This document shows positions 45,492-53,440 of a stretch of DNA of 64,000 nucleotides, one piece after another; within the stretch, counting starts at the first letter, position 1, and each line of letters starts with the position of its first letter. This DNA comes from Cloacimonetes bacterium UBA5284 (GTDB taxonomy: Bacteria; Cloacimonadota; Cloacimonadia; Cloacimonadales; Cloacimonadaceae), in assembly GCA_002410505.1 (NCBI GenBank), contig DHSO01000040.1:1-64000 (forward strand). Reading direction: 5' to 3'. A model generated the notes under the pieces. The model was not told the DNA's origin and searched no databases. It was given only the letters and a program-made list of their open reading frames with translations. The translations under genes and the position numbers were made by a program.

Positions 45492-46374
45492 TCCCGCTCA
45501 TATCGGGATGCTGGGCTCATTTCTCTACCACTTGAAAGTGGAGCGGGGAATGGCGAAAAACAGCATCGAGGCATACGAGCGTGACATCAAAGACTTTCTG
45601 GCTTTTGATGCCAAACCGCTGGGGGAGTATTTGCCTGCCGATGTGATCAAATACCTTTCCGCTTTACAGGAAATGGGTATGCAGAAAAGCTCGCTCAGAC
45701 GCAAGCGTGTCGCCATAAAGCAATTCTTCGATTTCCTGCTGGAAAACGATCAGGTCTTGATGCTGGATTTTGATTTGGTGCCGGCAATCACCACCGAGAA
45801 CTACCTGCCGGATACCATCTCTGTGGAAGAGATGAAGAAGCTTCTGGATGGATTGCCCATGGGCAACAATTTGGAATACCGCAACAAGGTGATGATGGAA
45901 TTGCTCTATGCTACAGGGATGCGCATCTCGGAACTTTTGGGACTCAGTATTCACGATCTCAAGCGTGGACAACATATGCTGTTGGTGAGGGGAAAAGGCA
46001 GCAAACAGCGCTTTGTGCCTTACATCAAAGCTCTTGATCCATTGCTCGATACATATCTGGAGATTCACCGTCCCAACCTGTTGAAATTCAAACAGAGCGA
46101 CACCTTGTTTCTGAACCGGTTTGGCAACAAGCTCTCGCGCATGGGTTTCTGGAAAATCCTGCGTGAAGCTGTGATCAAATCCGGCATCAAACACGACATC
46201 ACCCCGCACACTTTTCGGCACTCTTTTGCCACCCATCTATTGGAAGCCGGAGTGAATCTGCGCATAGTGCAGACTCTTTTGGGACACTCCAGCATCAATA
46301 CAACTCAGATATACACACATGTTGATATGCGCTGGTTGGTGGAAACACATAAACAGTTCCACCCGCGAGCCTGA
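45445..46374 (+). CDS. xerD: Tyrosine recombinase, XerC/XerD type
   Basis: 309 aa from ATG 45445; GTG at 45481 (297 aa) and ATG at 45508 are alternatives, and none has a strong ribosome-binding site. N-terminal SAM-like core-binding domain (FLYHLKVERGMAKNSIEAYERDI). The catalytic residues are all present: Arg in ATGMRISELLGL, Lys in RGKGSKQRFVP, His and Arg in HTFRHSFATHL, His in LLGHSSINTTQIYTH, with Tyr in the last. It resolves chromosome dimers at dif. No dif-like site was identified nearby. It is probably a core Xer protein, not an integrase. Confidence 0.9.
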   Translation: MCALQKKLQTIKVEIDPAHIGMLGSFLYHLKVERGMAKNSIEAYERDIKDFLAFDAKPLGEYLPADVIKYLSALQEMGMQKSSLRRKRVAIKQFFDFLLENDQVLMLDFDLVPAITTENYLPDTISVEEMKKLLDGLPMGNNLEYRNKVMMELLYATGMRISELLGLSIHDLKRGQHMLLVRGKGSKQRFVPYIKALDPLLDTYLEIHRPNLLKFKQSDTLFLNRFGNKLSRMGFWKILREAVIKSGIKHDITPHTFRHSFATHLLEAGVNLRIVQTLLGHSSINTTQIYTHVDMRWLVETHKQFHPRA

Positions 46375-46412
46375 GAAATGGTACAAAACATAGCAGACTT
46401 AGGAGATAGACT

Positions 46413-47378
46413 ATGAGAAAAATTGCACTATTCGGATTGCTGGTATTCGCATTAAGCGCGTGCGGCAAGGACAAAGGCACAAACGAAAAATTAAGCGTAA
46501 CGCTGGACTGGACTCCAAATACCAATCATACTGGATTGTATGTGGCTCAGGAATTGGGATACTTTGCCGAGGAAGGCTTGGATGTGGAAATCCTGCAGCC
46601 CGGCCAAGGGGTTACAGATCAGATAGTTGCCACGGGAAAAAGTGAATTTGGCATAAGCTACCAAGAGAATGTGATCCGTGCCCGCAGTGAAGGTATTCCT
46701 CTGGTATCTGTGGCAGCGGTTATTCAGCACAACACATCCGGTTTTGCCTCTCTGAAAGAAGCGGGTATCACAAGCCCCAAAGATTTTGAGGGTAAGCGTT
46801 ACGGCAGCTGGGATAGCCCTTCCGAGATGGCAATTTTGGGCAATGTAGTATCCGGAGCCGGTGGAGACATCAGCAAAGTGGAAGTGATATCCGGAGTGTA
46901 TGACTTCTTCTCCACAATAGGTAAAGACGCGGATATCGAATGGATCTTTCACGGCTGGGACGGCGTTTTGGCTCAGCATAGAGGCATAGAGCTAAACTAC
47001 ATACCCCTGAAGGACTTGAATCCTGTCTTCGATTACTACACCCCGGTGATCATCAGCAGTGAAGACTACCTGAAGGATAATCCAGAGCTAGCCCAAAAGT
47101 TTCTCGCAGCAGTAAAAAAGGGCTATGAATACTGCATCAAAGAGCCTGGTAAGGCAGCAGACATCTTGCTGAAACATGTACCTGAGCTCAATAGTGATCA
47201 GGTAAAGCTAAGTATGGACTATCTGGCCAATGAGTATCAAGCCAACGCAGAGTATTGGGGATATCAGAGCACTGATGTATGGTTTGCTTTTGCCAATTGG
47301 ATGAACGATGAGAAGCTCATAAATGGTACCATCGATGTGGAAAAAGCCTTTAGCAACAAGTATTTGATGCCTCGATGA
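46413..47378 (+). CDS. ABC substrate-binding lipoprotein, NMT1/ThiY-like
   Basis: 321 aa. Lipoprotein signal with lipobox SAC at residues 15-17. The mature protein begins LSVTLDWTPNTNHTGLYVAQ, a typical NMT1/THI5-like opening, followed by GYFAEEGLDVEILQPGQG. ThiY binds formylaminopyrimidine, a thiamine precursor; the wider family also includes sulfonate, riboflavin and nitrate binders, so the ligand is uncertain. No TPP riboswitch is visible upstream. AGGAG precedes the ATG. Confidence 0.82.
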   Translation: MRKIALFGLLVFALSACGKDKGTNEKLSVTLDWTPNTNHTGLYVAQELGYFAEEGLDVEILQPGQGVTDQIVATGKSEFGISYQENVIRARSEGIPLVSVAAVIQHNTSGFASLKEAGITSPKDFEGKRYGSWDSPSEMAILGNVVSGAGGDISKVEVISGVYDFFSTIGKDADIEWIFHGWDGVLAQHRGIELNYIPLKDLNPVFDYYTPVIISSEDYLKDNPELAQKFLAAVKKGYEYCIKEPGKAADILLKHVPELNSDQVKLSMDYLANEYQANAEYWGYQSTDVWFAFANWMNDEKLINGTIDVEKAFSNKYLMPR

Positions 47379-48094
47379 CGATACTATCTGCCCATGGTGT
47401 GAGTAAGTCCTTTCTCTTCAAAGGTGCCTTGTCCCCGGTACTGAAAGATATTGATTTTGATCTGCAAGAAGGGGAATTTGTGAGCATAGTAGGAGCCAGT
47501 GGATGCGGTAAAACCACTCTTCTGGAGCTACTTGCCGGCATCACAAAACCCGATAGCGGTTGCATACGTTATGCCGGGGAAGAGATTACGGGAAAGACAG
47601 GTTATTTGGGCTATATGCCTCAGGATGACCTGCTTTTCCCCTGGTTGAAAGTAATGGATAATCTACTCTTGCCGGGCAGAGTTCGGGGTAGAAACATCAA
47701 GGAAGAACGAAAAAAAGCTATCAAACTGCTGCCGGTTTTTGGCCTGCAAAACTATCAGGAACATCTTCCTTGGCAGTTATCGGGGGGACTGAGGCAGCGG
47801 GTGGCATTGGCAAGAACATACATGACGGGTAGCAAAGTGTGGTTGCTGGATGAACCGTTAGCAAACCTGGACGCGCTCACCCGTAACGCTTTACAGGATT
47901 GGATTGCCGGCATTGTGAAAGAGCTGAATCTTTCGGTTCTATTGGTCACTCACGATATTGTAGAAGCTCTCAAACTGTCAGATCGCATTCAAGTGATGAA
48001 GGATGGCGTATTTTCCGGTAATTTGCCTTTGGATAAAAGTGCGGATGAACTTGAAGTGAAGGAACTGGGCAACAAAATCCGCTCTTTGATATAG
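47375..48094 (+). CDS. ABC transporter ATP-binding protein, NitT/TauT/ThiZ-like
   Basis: 239 aa. Walker A IVGASGCGKTTLLELL, Q-loop GYMPQDDLLFPWLKVMDN, signature WQLSGGLRQRVALART, and Walker B VWLLDEPLANLDALTR are intact. Its start overlaps the stop of the binding-protein gene (ATGA). The expected permease gene does not follow: the next gene is convergent, beyond a terminator. Confidence 0.9.
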   Translation: MTILSAHGVSKSFLFKGALSPVLKDIDFDLQEGEFVSIVGASGCGKTTLLELLAGITKPDSGCIRYAGEEITGKTGYLGYMPQDDLLFPWLKVMDNLLLPGRVRGRNIKEERKKAIKLLPVFGLQNYQEHLPWQLSGGLRQRVALARTYMTGSKVWLLDEPLANLDALTRNALQDWIAGIVKELNLSVLLVTHDIVEALKLSDRIQVMKDGVFSGNLPLDKSADELEVKELGNKIRSLI

Positions 48095-48113
48095 CCGCTA
48101 AGCTTCAGAGAAA

Positions 48114-48145
48114 AAAAGGACATCGCAAAAAGCAGATGTCCTTTT
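48114..48145. terminator. Bidirectional Rho-independent terminator
   Basis: 11-bp perfect stem AAAAGGACATC (48114-48124) / GATGTCCTTTT (48135-48145) with a 10-nt loop. There are T-runs on both strands. It lies between the convergent ATPase and barrel genes. Confidence 0.88.
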
Positions 48146-48163
48146 ACTATATAGGGATAAAGC

Positions 48164-49249
48164 TTAGAACTCGATGTTCATCGAGGTACCAAGGATGTAG
48201 TTGTTGGTTTCATCGTCATGCATCCCATAAGCACCATAGGCTGCCATATTCAGCAGATCCGGGATCAGTTCATACTCCATGCCGGCGTTCATTTCCATTC
48301 CGGTGTCGGTAAGGAAACCAAGGGCGCCAAAGAGAGCGATCTTTTCGCTGACAGGAGCACGCAGGCTGCCAACAGCGCTCATGAACATATCAGCATTGCC
48401 TTCATAGGGGGTATTCCAATAAAGGTTCAGTCCATCGTGATACTTGCCGATGCCATAGATGTAGAGACCGTTCTGATACCAGGGGCTCACAGTGCTCAGG
48501 CCGTTTTCGGTGGCCAGCAAGAGATCGGCACCCAGCTCCAACATGTCCAGATCCATCTTAGCCTTGATAGCTCCGCCAAAGCCCATTTCGGTATCATCAT
48601 TCTGCATTTGCATATCGATGAAAGCGGTGGCGTCAAAGCCGGCAGGACCCATCTCCATGCTCAAATAAGGCATGAACGTAAGGTTGCTGGCATCCACGTC
48701 TTCATAATTGCCAAAGAACAGATACATTCCGATGGGCATTTCCATATCCATCTTGGCGTGAGCCATGAATACATCGTGATCGTCTTTCTGGTTTCTGGGT
48801 CCTTCTTTTACCTTCATCCAGGCAAATTCGGCGTCGATGGCGTCTCCAAACTGCTTTTGCAGCATGATTCCGGAGAAGGTGTCGTCCATCACCAAACCCA
48901 TTTTATCCATCCAATACTGCTGACCAACGATGATGTTAGCATCGATGGATTCGATGTTGTAATTGAAGTTCAATTCTTTGATATCGAAGGCAACGTCTGT
49001 TCCGATGGCTCCACCGCCATTTCCCCAAATGATGTCGCCAATCTCAGCGGCAACACGGAAGCTGAGGTTCTGGTGAAACTGGGAATCAAAACCGATATTG
49101 AAACGGTTATCAATGTGCCCGCCATCCACTTCAGCGGCGTTGTTATAGATTGCTGCGCGGGCGCGATTTTGCCCACTGATGTCGAACTCAACGGCATAGA
49201 GACCGGTCAACACCAGTAGGGGAATGAGAACAAGAATGATTTTTTTCAT
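48164..49249 (-). CDS. Outer-membrane beta-barrel protein, Met/Asp-rich
   Basis: 361 aa. Signal peptide MKKIILVLIPLLVLTGLYA. The mature part alternates short amphipathic strands with Asn/Asp-Gly turns and ends in Phe (TSMNIEF), the classic barrel insertion signal. It opens VEFDISGQNRARAAIYNN, like alginate-export or porin-like proteins in this lineage. Methionine is very frequent (AKMDMEMPIGMYLFF, MQMQNDDTEMGF). A promoter-like sequence and AAGGAG stand upstream, and a strong terminator follows, so it is a separate and probably abundant transcript. The substrate is unknown. Confidence 0.82.
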   Translation of the reverse strand: MKKIILVLIPLLVLTGLYAVEFDISGQNRARAAIYNNAAEVDGGHIDNRFNIGFDSQFHQNLSFRVAAEIGDIIWGNGGGAIGTDVAFDIKELNFNYNIESIDANIIVGQQYWMDKMGLVMDDTFSGIMLQKQFGDAIDAEFAWMKVKEGPRNQKDDHDVFMAHAKMDMEMPIGMYLFFGNYEDVDASNLTFMPYLSMEMGPAGFDATAFIDMQMQNDDTEMGFGGAIKAKMDLDMLELGADLLLATENGLSTVSPWYQNGLYIYGIGKYHDGLNLYWNTPYEGNADMFMSAVGSLRAPVSEKIALFGALGFLTDTGMEMNAGMEYELIPDLLNMAAYGAYGMHDDETNNYILGTSMNIEF

Positions 49250-49285
49250 ACTAGACTCCTTATATATGTTTGTATTTATGCTTAT

Positions 49286-49313
49286 AGAATAAGAGCTCCG
49301 GGCTTTTTGTCAA
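49286..49313 (-). promoter_or_regulatory. Candidate promoter of the barrel gene
   Basis: Minus strand: perfect TTGACA (49313-49308), 16 nt, TATTCT (49291-49286). The -35 falls in the loop of a 7-bp hairpin (GCTTTTT/AAAAAGC, 49302-49323) that follows the dehydrogenase gene. Confidence 0.45.
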
Positions 49314-49323
49314 GCAAAAAAGC

Positions 49324-50412
49324 TCATAAAGCAATAATTTTGATTTTAAGTTCATCCTGAATGCTTCGGATATTGGCAGCAAGATTTGGATTTATCGGGA
49401 TGCCAATCGAGCGAACTTCTTGTTCTTTTTCATACTCTTTTTCGCCGGCAACCCAGATGCGATCACGACCCGGAAGCTTGCGTGATTGTTGCAGCTGTTG
49501 GCAGATATCTGTGCTGATCCTTTTGAATTCATCTATCTCTGTGAAGAAATCAATATTGATGGCCAGGAAGAAATGACCCAGGCGATAGGGGGCGGCTTTA
49601 CCATCCGCGTCCCTGCCCCAGAGACCATTCAGATAGCTGCCCTGCTGCAAAGCGGAGCAGAGTATTTCCACCATGGTCCCCAGACCATAGCCTTTGTGAC
49701 TTCCGGTTACTTCCTCGGTACCGCCCAGTGGCAGCATACACGCCGTTTGTTCCACGAGATCCTTCAGCAGTTTATTGGTATCTGTCTGCGGTTCTCCATC
49801 AAGATTGATGGCCCAATAGGGTGGAGTATCCTTTTCCTCGCGGGCGTATTGTTCGATTTTCCCTCGCTGTGAGATTGAAGTGGCGGCATCATAGATAAAG
49901 GGATAAGGCAGATTTGTCGGCGCACCAAAGCAGATCGGATTGGTTCCCAACAGCGGTTGAACTCCGTGTGTAGGGCATATCGACGGGCGTGCGTTCGTAA
50001 AAGTGAGGCCGATCATATCCTCCCGGGTTGCCATATCAGCATAATAACCGCAGATGCCATAATGGGTACTATTGCGAACTGCCACGCTGCCCAGTCCGTA
50101 GAGCTTTGCCTTTTCGATCGCCTTTTGCATGGCTTTATGTGCGATCACGTGCCCCATGCCGTGATTACCGTCCCACACTGCCGCAGCATATTTATCCCTG
50201 ATCACATCAATCGTGGTAATAGGGTTTTGGATGCCTTGCTTGATGCGGTCATAATACATCTTCAAACGCCCGATACCGTGGGATTCAATTCCCCGCAGAT
50301 CGCTGGCGATCAATACATCGGCGCAGGTCAGGGCATCGTCTTCCGGAACCCCGATTTTGCTAAATACTATCTTCATAAAGTCGTGCATTGTCTGTACTGG
50401 TAGGTGCATCAT
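49324..50412 (-). CDS. Malate/lactate dehydrogenase, LDH2 (YlbC/ComC) family
   Basis: 362 aa from the ATG at 50412, with AGGAG seven bases upstream. These NAD(P)-dependent 2-hydroxyacid or imine reductases have an unusual fold unrelated to classical LDH. Family blocks: SDLRGIESHGIGRL, GMGHVIAHKAMQKAI, RNSTHYGICGYYA, GTNPICFGAP, and TGSHKGYGLGTMVE. The substrate may be malate, sulfolactate, ureidoglycolate or similar. It is translationally coupled (ATGA overlap) to the decarboxylase gene. Confidence 0.88.
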   Translation of the reverse strand: MMHLPVQTMHDFMKIVFSKIGVPEDDALTCADVLIASDLRGIESHGIGRLKMYYDRIKQGIQNPITTIDVIRDKYAAAVWDGNHGMGHVIAHKAMQKAIEKAKLYGLGSVAVRNSTHYGICGYYADMATREDMIGLTFTNARPSICPTHGVQPLLGTNPICFGAPTNLPYPFIYDAATSISQRGKIEQYAREEKDTPPYWAINLDGEPQTDTNKLLKDLVEQTACMLPLGGTEEVTGSHKGYGLGTMVEILCSALQQGSYLNGLWGRDADGKAAPYRLGHFFLAINIDFFTEIDEFKRISTDICQQLQQSRKLPGRDRIWVAGEKEYEKEQEVRSIGIPINPNLAANIRSIQDELKIKIIAL

Positions 50413-51599
50413 AATAAATCTCCTGTAGTGATGGCAACGGCATTCAAAGGGGGAAAACCATTGAAGCAAATAGCAGAATAACTTCTGGTATATGCGCCGG
50501 TGGTAAAGATATACACTCGGTCTCCGGCTTGAGAGGTCTCCGGCATATGGTATTTGTAGTTTTCATACAGAATATCCATGCTGTCGCAAGTAGGCCCTGC
50601 CAGAATGATCTCATCCGCCATACCCTCGCGATCAAAATAGATGGGGAACTTGATGGATTCATCGATAGTTTCGATCATGCCGCCAAACTTTCCGATATCC
50701 AGATATACCCATTGATACATATTGTTTTTGGATTTGCGGCTGATGTTGATTACCTCGGCAACGATGATGCCGGCGTCTGCCACCAACGATCGTCCCGGTT
50801 CCAAAATGATCCTAGGCATATGTTCGCCAAAATCTTCACTGAGAAAGCGCATGATCTCATCCGCGTATTCTTTTACCGAGAAGGTGGGATCCACATAGCT
50901 GGCGGGGAATCCACCTCCCAGATTGATCATTTCGAGCTCTATCCCGTGCTCTGCCACAGCATCAAACAGATATTTACAGCGGGCGATAGCGTCGTCCCAC
51001 TGCCCGATATCGCGCTGCTGGGAGCCTACATGAAAGGAGAGCCCATAGGGCTTCAGACCCAGTTCATCTGCTTGAAGGATAAGGTTGTACACGATGTCTG
51101 CGTGCGCGCCAAACTTACGGGAAAGCGGCCAGTCTGCTCCGGTGCCTTCGGTCAAGATTCTAAAGAAAACCTTGGCGTTTGGAGCTACCTCGGCGATGTT
51201 TTGCAAGTCACTTTCGCTATCGGTGGCAAACATCCTTACTCCACGCTCATAGAAATATGCCAGATCAGATTTCTTTTTGATGGTGTTGCCGTAGCTCAAG
51301 CGTTGGGGAGAAACCCCAAGATCCAGCATCATATCCAACTCGTAGCGAGAGGCGATGTCAAAACAGGAATTTCTATCCTTTAACAAACGTAACACTTCTT
51401 GCATGGGATTGGCTTTTACAGCATAATAAATCTCCGCGATGGGGAAGTTCGAACTTAACTCATCGTATTTCTTTGCAATGAGGTCCAAATCTACGATCAG
51501 TGATGGAGTGGGCAGTTTTCGGGAAAATTCACGAATCCCGGCAAATCGTTCCGGGTCGATGTAACGTTCCAAATTGAACTGATACGGCTCTCTGTACAT
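50409..51599 (-). CDS. Fold III PLP decarboxylase, ornithine/lysine decarboxylase-like
   Basis: 396 aa. Alanine-racemase-fold PLP enzyme. The PLP Lys is in YYAVKANPMQEVL (about residue 63), the phosphate loop is LGGGFPASYVD, and LEPGRSLVADAG follows. The C-terminal GPTCDSMDILYENY carries the catalytic Cys of ODC/LDC enzymes (GPTCD), unlike diaminopimelate or arginine decarboxylases. It most likely makes putrescine or cadaverine. A promoter lies just upstream and the LDH2-type gene follows. Confidence 0.87.
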   Translation of the reverse strand: MYREPYQFNLERYIDPERFAGIREFSRKLPTPSLIVDLDLIAKKYDELSSNFPIAEIYYAVKANPMQEVLRLLKDRNSCFDIASRYELDMMLDLGVSPQRLSYGNTIKKKSDLAYFYERGVRMFATDSESDLQNIAEVAPNAKVFFRILTEGTGADWPLSRKFGAHADIVYNLILQADELGLKPYGLSFHVGSQQRDIGQWDDAIARCKYLFDAVAEHGIELEMINLGGGFPASYVDPTFSVKEYADEIMRFLSEDFGEHMPRIILEPGRSLVADAGIIVAEVINISRKSKNNMYQWVYLDIGKFGGMIETIDESIKFPIYFDREGMADEIILAGPTCDSMDILYENYKYHMPETSQAGDRVYIFTTGAYTRSYSAICFNGFPPLNAVAITTGDLL

Positions 51600-51629
51600 G
51601 GCATAGTCCTCTGTAATAATAATAAGATC

Positions 51630-51658
51630 AATCTATTTCTTTGCCACAAATATGTCAA
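51630..51658 (-). promoter_or_regulatory. Promoter of the decarboxylase-dehydrogenase operon
   Basis: Minus strand: perfect TTGACA (51658-51653), 17 nt, TAGATT (51635-51630, 4/6). The implied leader is about 25 nt and contains AGAGGA before the ATG at 51599. Confidence 0.6.
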
Positions 51659-51688
51659 ATGAATATCTGATTATATGAAAGGGGCTGC

Positions 51689-51721
51689 AAAAAATGCCGC
51701 CCACAAAATAGCGAGCGGCAT
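51689..51721 (-). terminator. Rho-independent terminator
   Basis: Minus strand: stem ATGCCGC / GCGGCAT (51721-51715 and 51700-51694), 14-nt loop, then a run of T. It follows the 75-codon fragment and separates it from the decarboxylase operon. Confidence 0.8.
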
Positions 51722-51742
51722 CAAGGATTGATCCCGGATTTA

Positions 51743-51970
51743 TTAATTTGCTGCGGGATATACAGTGATGGTTCCCATACTTCCGGTTTTGCCGGAACCG
51801 GGGAAACTCAGGTTGAAGCTGGTGGATTCATAATTACTATCATTCATCCAAACATGAGCTTTCACATTAGAAATGGTGGCGTTGGGTGGACCAACTATGC
51901 TGAAATTTCCCTGGGCATCAGTTTGTGCGCCGAAGTGCCCGCCTTCACCTTTTTTTTGGGGGCTATTCAT
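51743..51970 (-). pseudogene. 3' fragment of a secreted carboxypeptidase-regulatory-like domain protein
   Basis: 75 codons open from ATG 51970. From residue 14 the sequence reads like the end of an Ig-like/CarboxypepD-regulatory domain (GAQTDAQGNFSIVGPPNATI, AHVWMNDSNYES, TGSMGTITVYPAAN). It has a natural stop and a good terminator downstream. The first 12 residues look unrelated, span a homopolymer (CCCCC then eight A in coding sense), and have no Shine-Dalgarno; upstream is AT-rich with stops. It is most simply the preserved 3' end of a lost gene. A genuine small protein cannot be excluded. Confidence 0.5.
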
Positions 51971-52136
51971 TCTATGGTAATTGTCCTATTTATGCATGAT
52001 AAGCAATACCAATTAATTTGGCAACCTATATTTGAGAGATAATAATAAATAATGCTCATTAGTTTTGCGTGAGTAGGGCGAGTTTTTCATATAGCTGATT
52101 ACCGGATAGAGTGATGCACCGTATTTCTTCCCCTAT

Positions 52137-52230
52137 GCTTCATCCTGTGCCGAAGCAGATATAATCCCATTATCATCGAGTGATCACTGCTTGATAACAG
52201 CTTGATATCAGCTTCGGCACAGCTTAATGC
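52137..52230. repeat. Inverted array of 11-bp units (third element, different unit sequence)
   Basis: Four right-hand units in perfect 11-bp register: CTGCTTGATAA, CAGCTTGATAT, CAGCTTCGGCA, CAGCTTAATGC (52187-52230). The centre is the palindrome TGATCA (52181-52186). On the left, units of the same length in inverted sense: TTATCATCGAG, ATATAATCCCA, TGCCGAAGCAG, GCTTCATCCTG (52180 back to 52137). Two left units match their partners well (TGCCGAAGCAG 10/11, TTATCATCGAG 8/11); the other two are weak. An 18-nt arm (52145-52162 / 52205-52222) pairs at 17 of 18 positions. It shares the core GCTTGAT with the other arrays. Confidence 0.8.
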
Positions 52231-52232
52231 AT

Positions 52233-52293
52233 AGAGCAAGGGCGGGATATGGACAAGCCGATATCCCGGAACTTGGTTCCGGACCCGGGCTCT
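52233..52293 (+). other. Possible three-way-junction RNA structure upstream of dinB
   Basis: The outer stem AGAGC (52233-52237) / GCTCT (52289-52293) can enclose GGGATAT/ATATCCC (52244-52250 with 52261-52267) and GGAAC/GTTCC (52268-52272 with 52276-52280, TTG loop; extendable to CCGGAAC/GTTCCGG). Stems are perfect, but the family is unknown and it may be only DNA palindromes. Confidence 0.4.
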
Positions 52294-52354
52294 GCCCCTT
52301 AGGCTGATTTGTTTTCTGCTTGACGTGTTCGTAGTGTATCGCTCACTTGCATTC

Positions 52355-53440
52355 ATGAAAAAGATCATACACATAGACATGGATGCCTATTTTGCCGCCA
52401 TAGAGATTCGGGAAAACCCCTCTCTGAAAGGCAAATGCGTGATAGTGGGCGGTTCTCCCCACAGCCGGGGAGTAGTATCCACCTGTTCCTACGAAGCCCG
52501 GAAATATGGCGTTCACAGCGGGATGTCCTCGTTTCAAGCCTGGAAGTTGTGTCCGCAGGCGGTCTTTGTACACAGTAGTTTCAAGCTCTATGGCGAGATC
52601 TCAAAACAGATTCGCGAGATATTTTATTCTTGGACGGATATGGTTGAGCCGATGAGCTTGGACGAAGCCTATCTGGATGTTACACGGAACAAGATGAACG
52701 AAGTGGATCCGGGGAAGATTGCGCGTATGATCAAAGATGAAGTGATGAAACAAACCCGTTTGAGCTGTAGCGCGGGAGTATCATACAACAAATTTTTAGC
52801 CAAAATCGGTTCTGATCTGAATAAACCGGATGGGCTTAGTGTGATCACTGCTGAAAATGCCCAAGAAATCCTCTTTGCGCTACCTGTTGGCAAGTTTCAC
52901 GGGATAGGCAAGGTAACTGCTGCCCGCATGCAAAAAATGGGTATAAAGACAGGCAAAGATCTCTATGAGCGAAGCCTGCGCGAGCTGATTCGCCATTTTG
53001 GCAAGGCAGGTCATTTCTACTATAATGTGGTGAGGGGCGTCGATGACAGAGAAGTGGTAAACTATTGGGAACCAAAGTCCATTAGTTGTGAAAACACGTA
53101 CTATGAAGATATTGGAGAACTTGATGAATTGCTGCGACGCATCCGCGCGTTGGCAGAAAAGCTTTCCACTAGGATGTATTACAAGAATATCCAGGGCTCA
53201 AACCTGATCTTGAAGATCAAATACGCGAATTTTGAACAGATCACCCGCAGCTGTTCGCTGTCGGAATCCAGCGCAGACAAAGAGATACTCTACCAGGCCG
53301 CGGAACAATTGCTTATCTCAAATTGGGATCCTTCTCGCAAGGTGAGATTGTTAGGTCTGGGAGTGGGCAAGCTGGATTGTGATAAAGATTGCGATCAGTT
53401 GGAATTGGATTTGCCGGATAGAGAACACCAAAATATATAG
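52355..53440 (+). CDS. dinB: DNA polymerase IV (Y family)
   Basis: 361 aa from the ATG at 52355 (MKKIIHIDMDAYFAAIE), the normal start for the family; ten further codons upstream are open but unlikely. It performs error-prone translesion synthesis. Catalytic Asp in HIDMDAYFA, and Asp-Glu in MSLDEAYLDVT. The thumb has GIGKVTAARMQKMGI. The little-finger domain is present, but the C-terminus (DQLELDLPDREHQNI) has only a loose beta-clamp-binding QLxL-type motif. No LexA box was recognised upstream. Confidence 0.94.
   Translation: MKKIIHIDMDAYFAAIEIRENPSLKGKCVIVGGSPHSRGVVSTCSYEARKYGVHSGMSSFQAWKLCPQAVFVHSSFKLYGEISKQIREIFYSWTDMVEPMSLDEAYLDVTRNKMNEVDPGKIARMIKDEVMKQTRLSCSAGVSYNKFLAKIGSDLNKPDGLSVITAENAQEILFALPVGKFHGIGKVTAARMQKMGIKTGKDLYERSLRELIRHFGKAGHFYYNVVRGVDDREVVNYWEPKSISCENTYYEDIGELDELLRRIRALAEKLSTRMYYKNIQGSNLILKIKYANFEQITRSCSLSESSADKEILYQAAEQLLISNWDPSRKVRLLGLGVGKLDCDKDCDQLELDLPDREHQNI

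Larger units (their letters stand above)
51971..52354. other. 384-base gap before dinB with palindromic array and structured segment
   Basis: 51971-52080 is AT-rich without features. 52137-52230 is the third 11-bp inverted array. 52233-52293 can fold into nested stems. TTGACG occurs near 52320 without a proper -10. Confidence 0.65.

Noticed and set aside
45445..46374. Xer-type recombinase as the integrase of a mobile element
   Set aside because: The length, catalytic motifs and housekeeping operon setting fit core XerC/D. No att sites, phage genes or direct repeats flank it.
48218..49219. 333-codon plus-strand frame
   Set aside because: It is antisense to the barrel gene. Its His/Ile-rich content is the mirror of the Met/Asp-rich coding strand, and it has no start signals.
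49302..49323. GCTTTTT / AAAAAGC hairpin after the LDH2-type gene as a terminator
   Set aside because: It is AT-rich and no T-run follows. Its loop contains the -35 of the next gene, so I list it only as context.
50529..51383. 284-codon plus-strand frame
   Set aside because: It is antisense to the well-supported decarboxylase gene.
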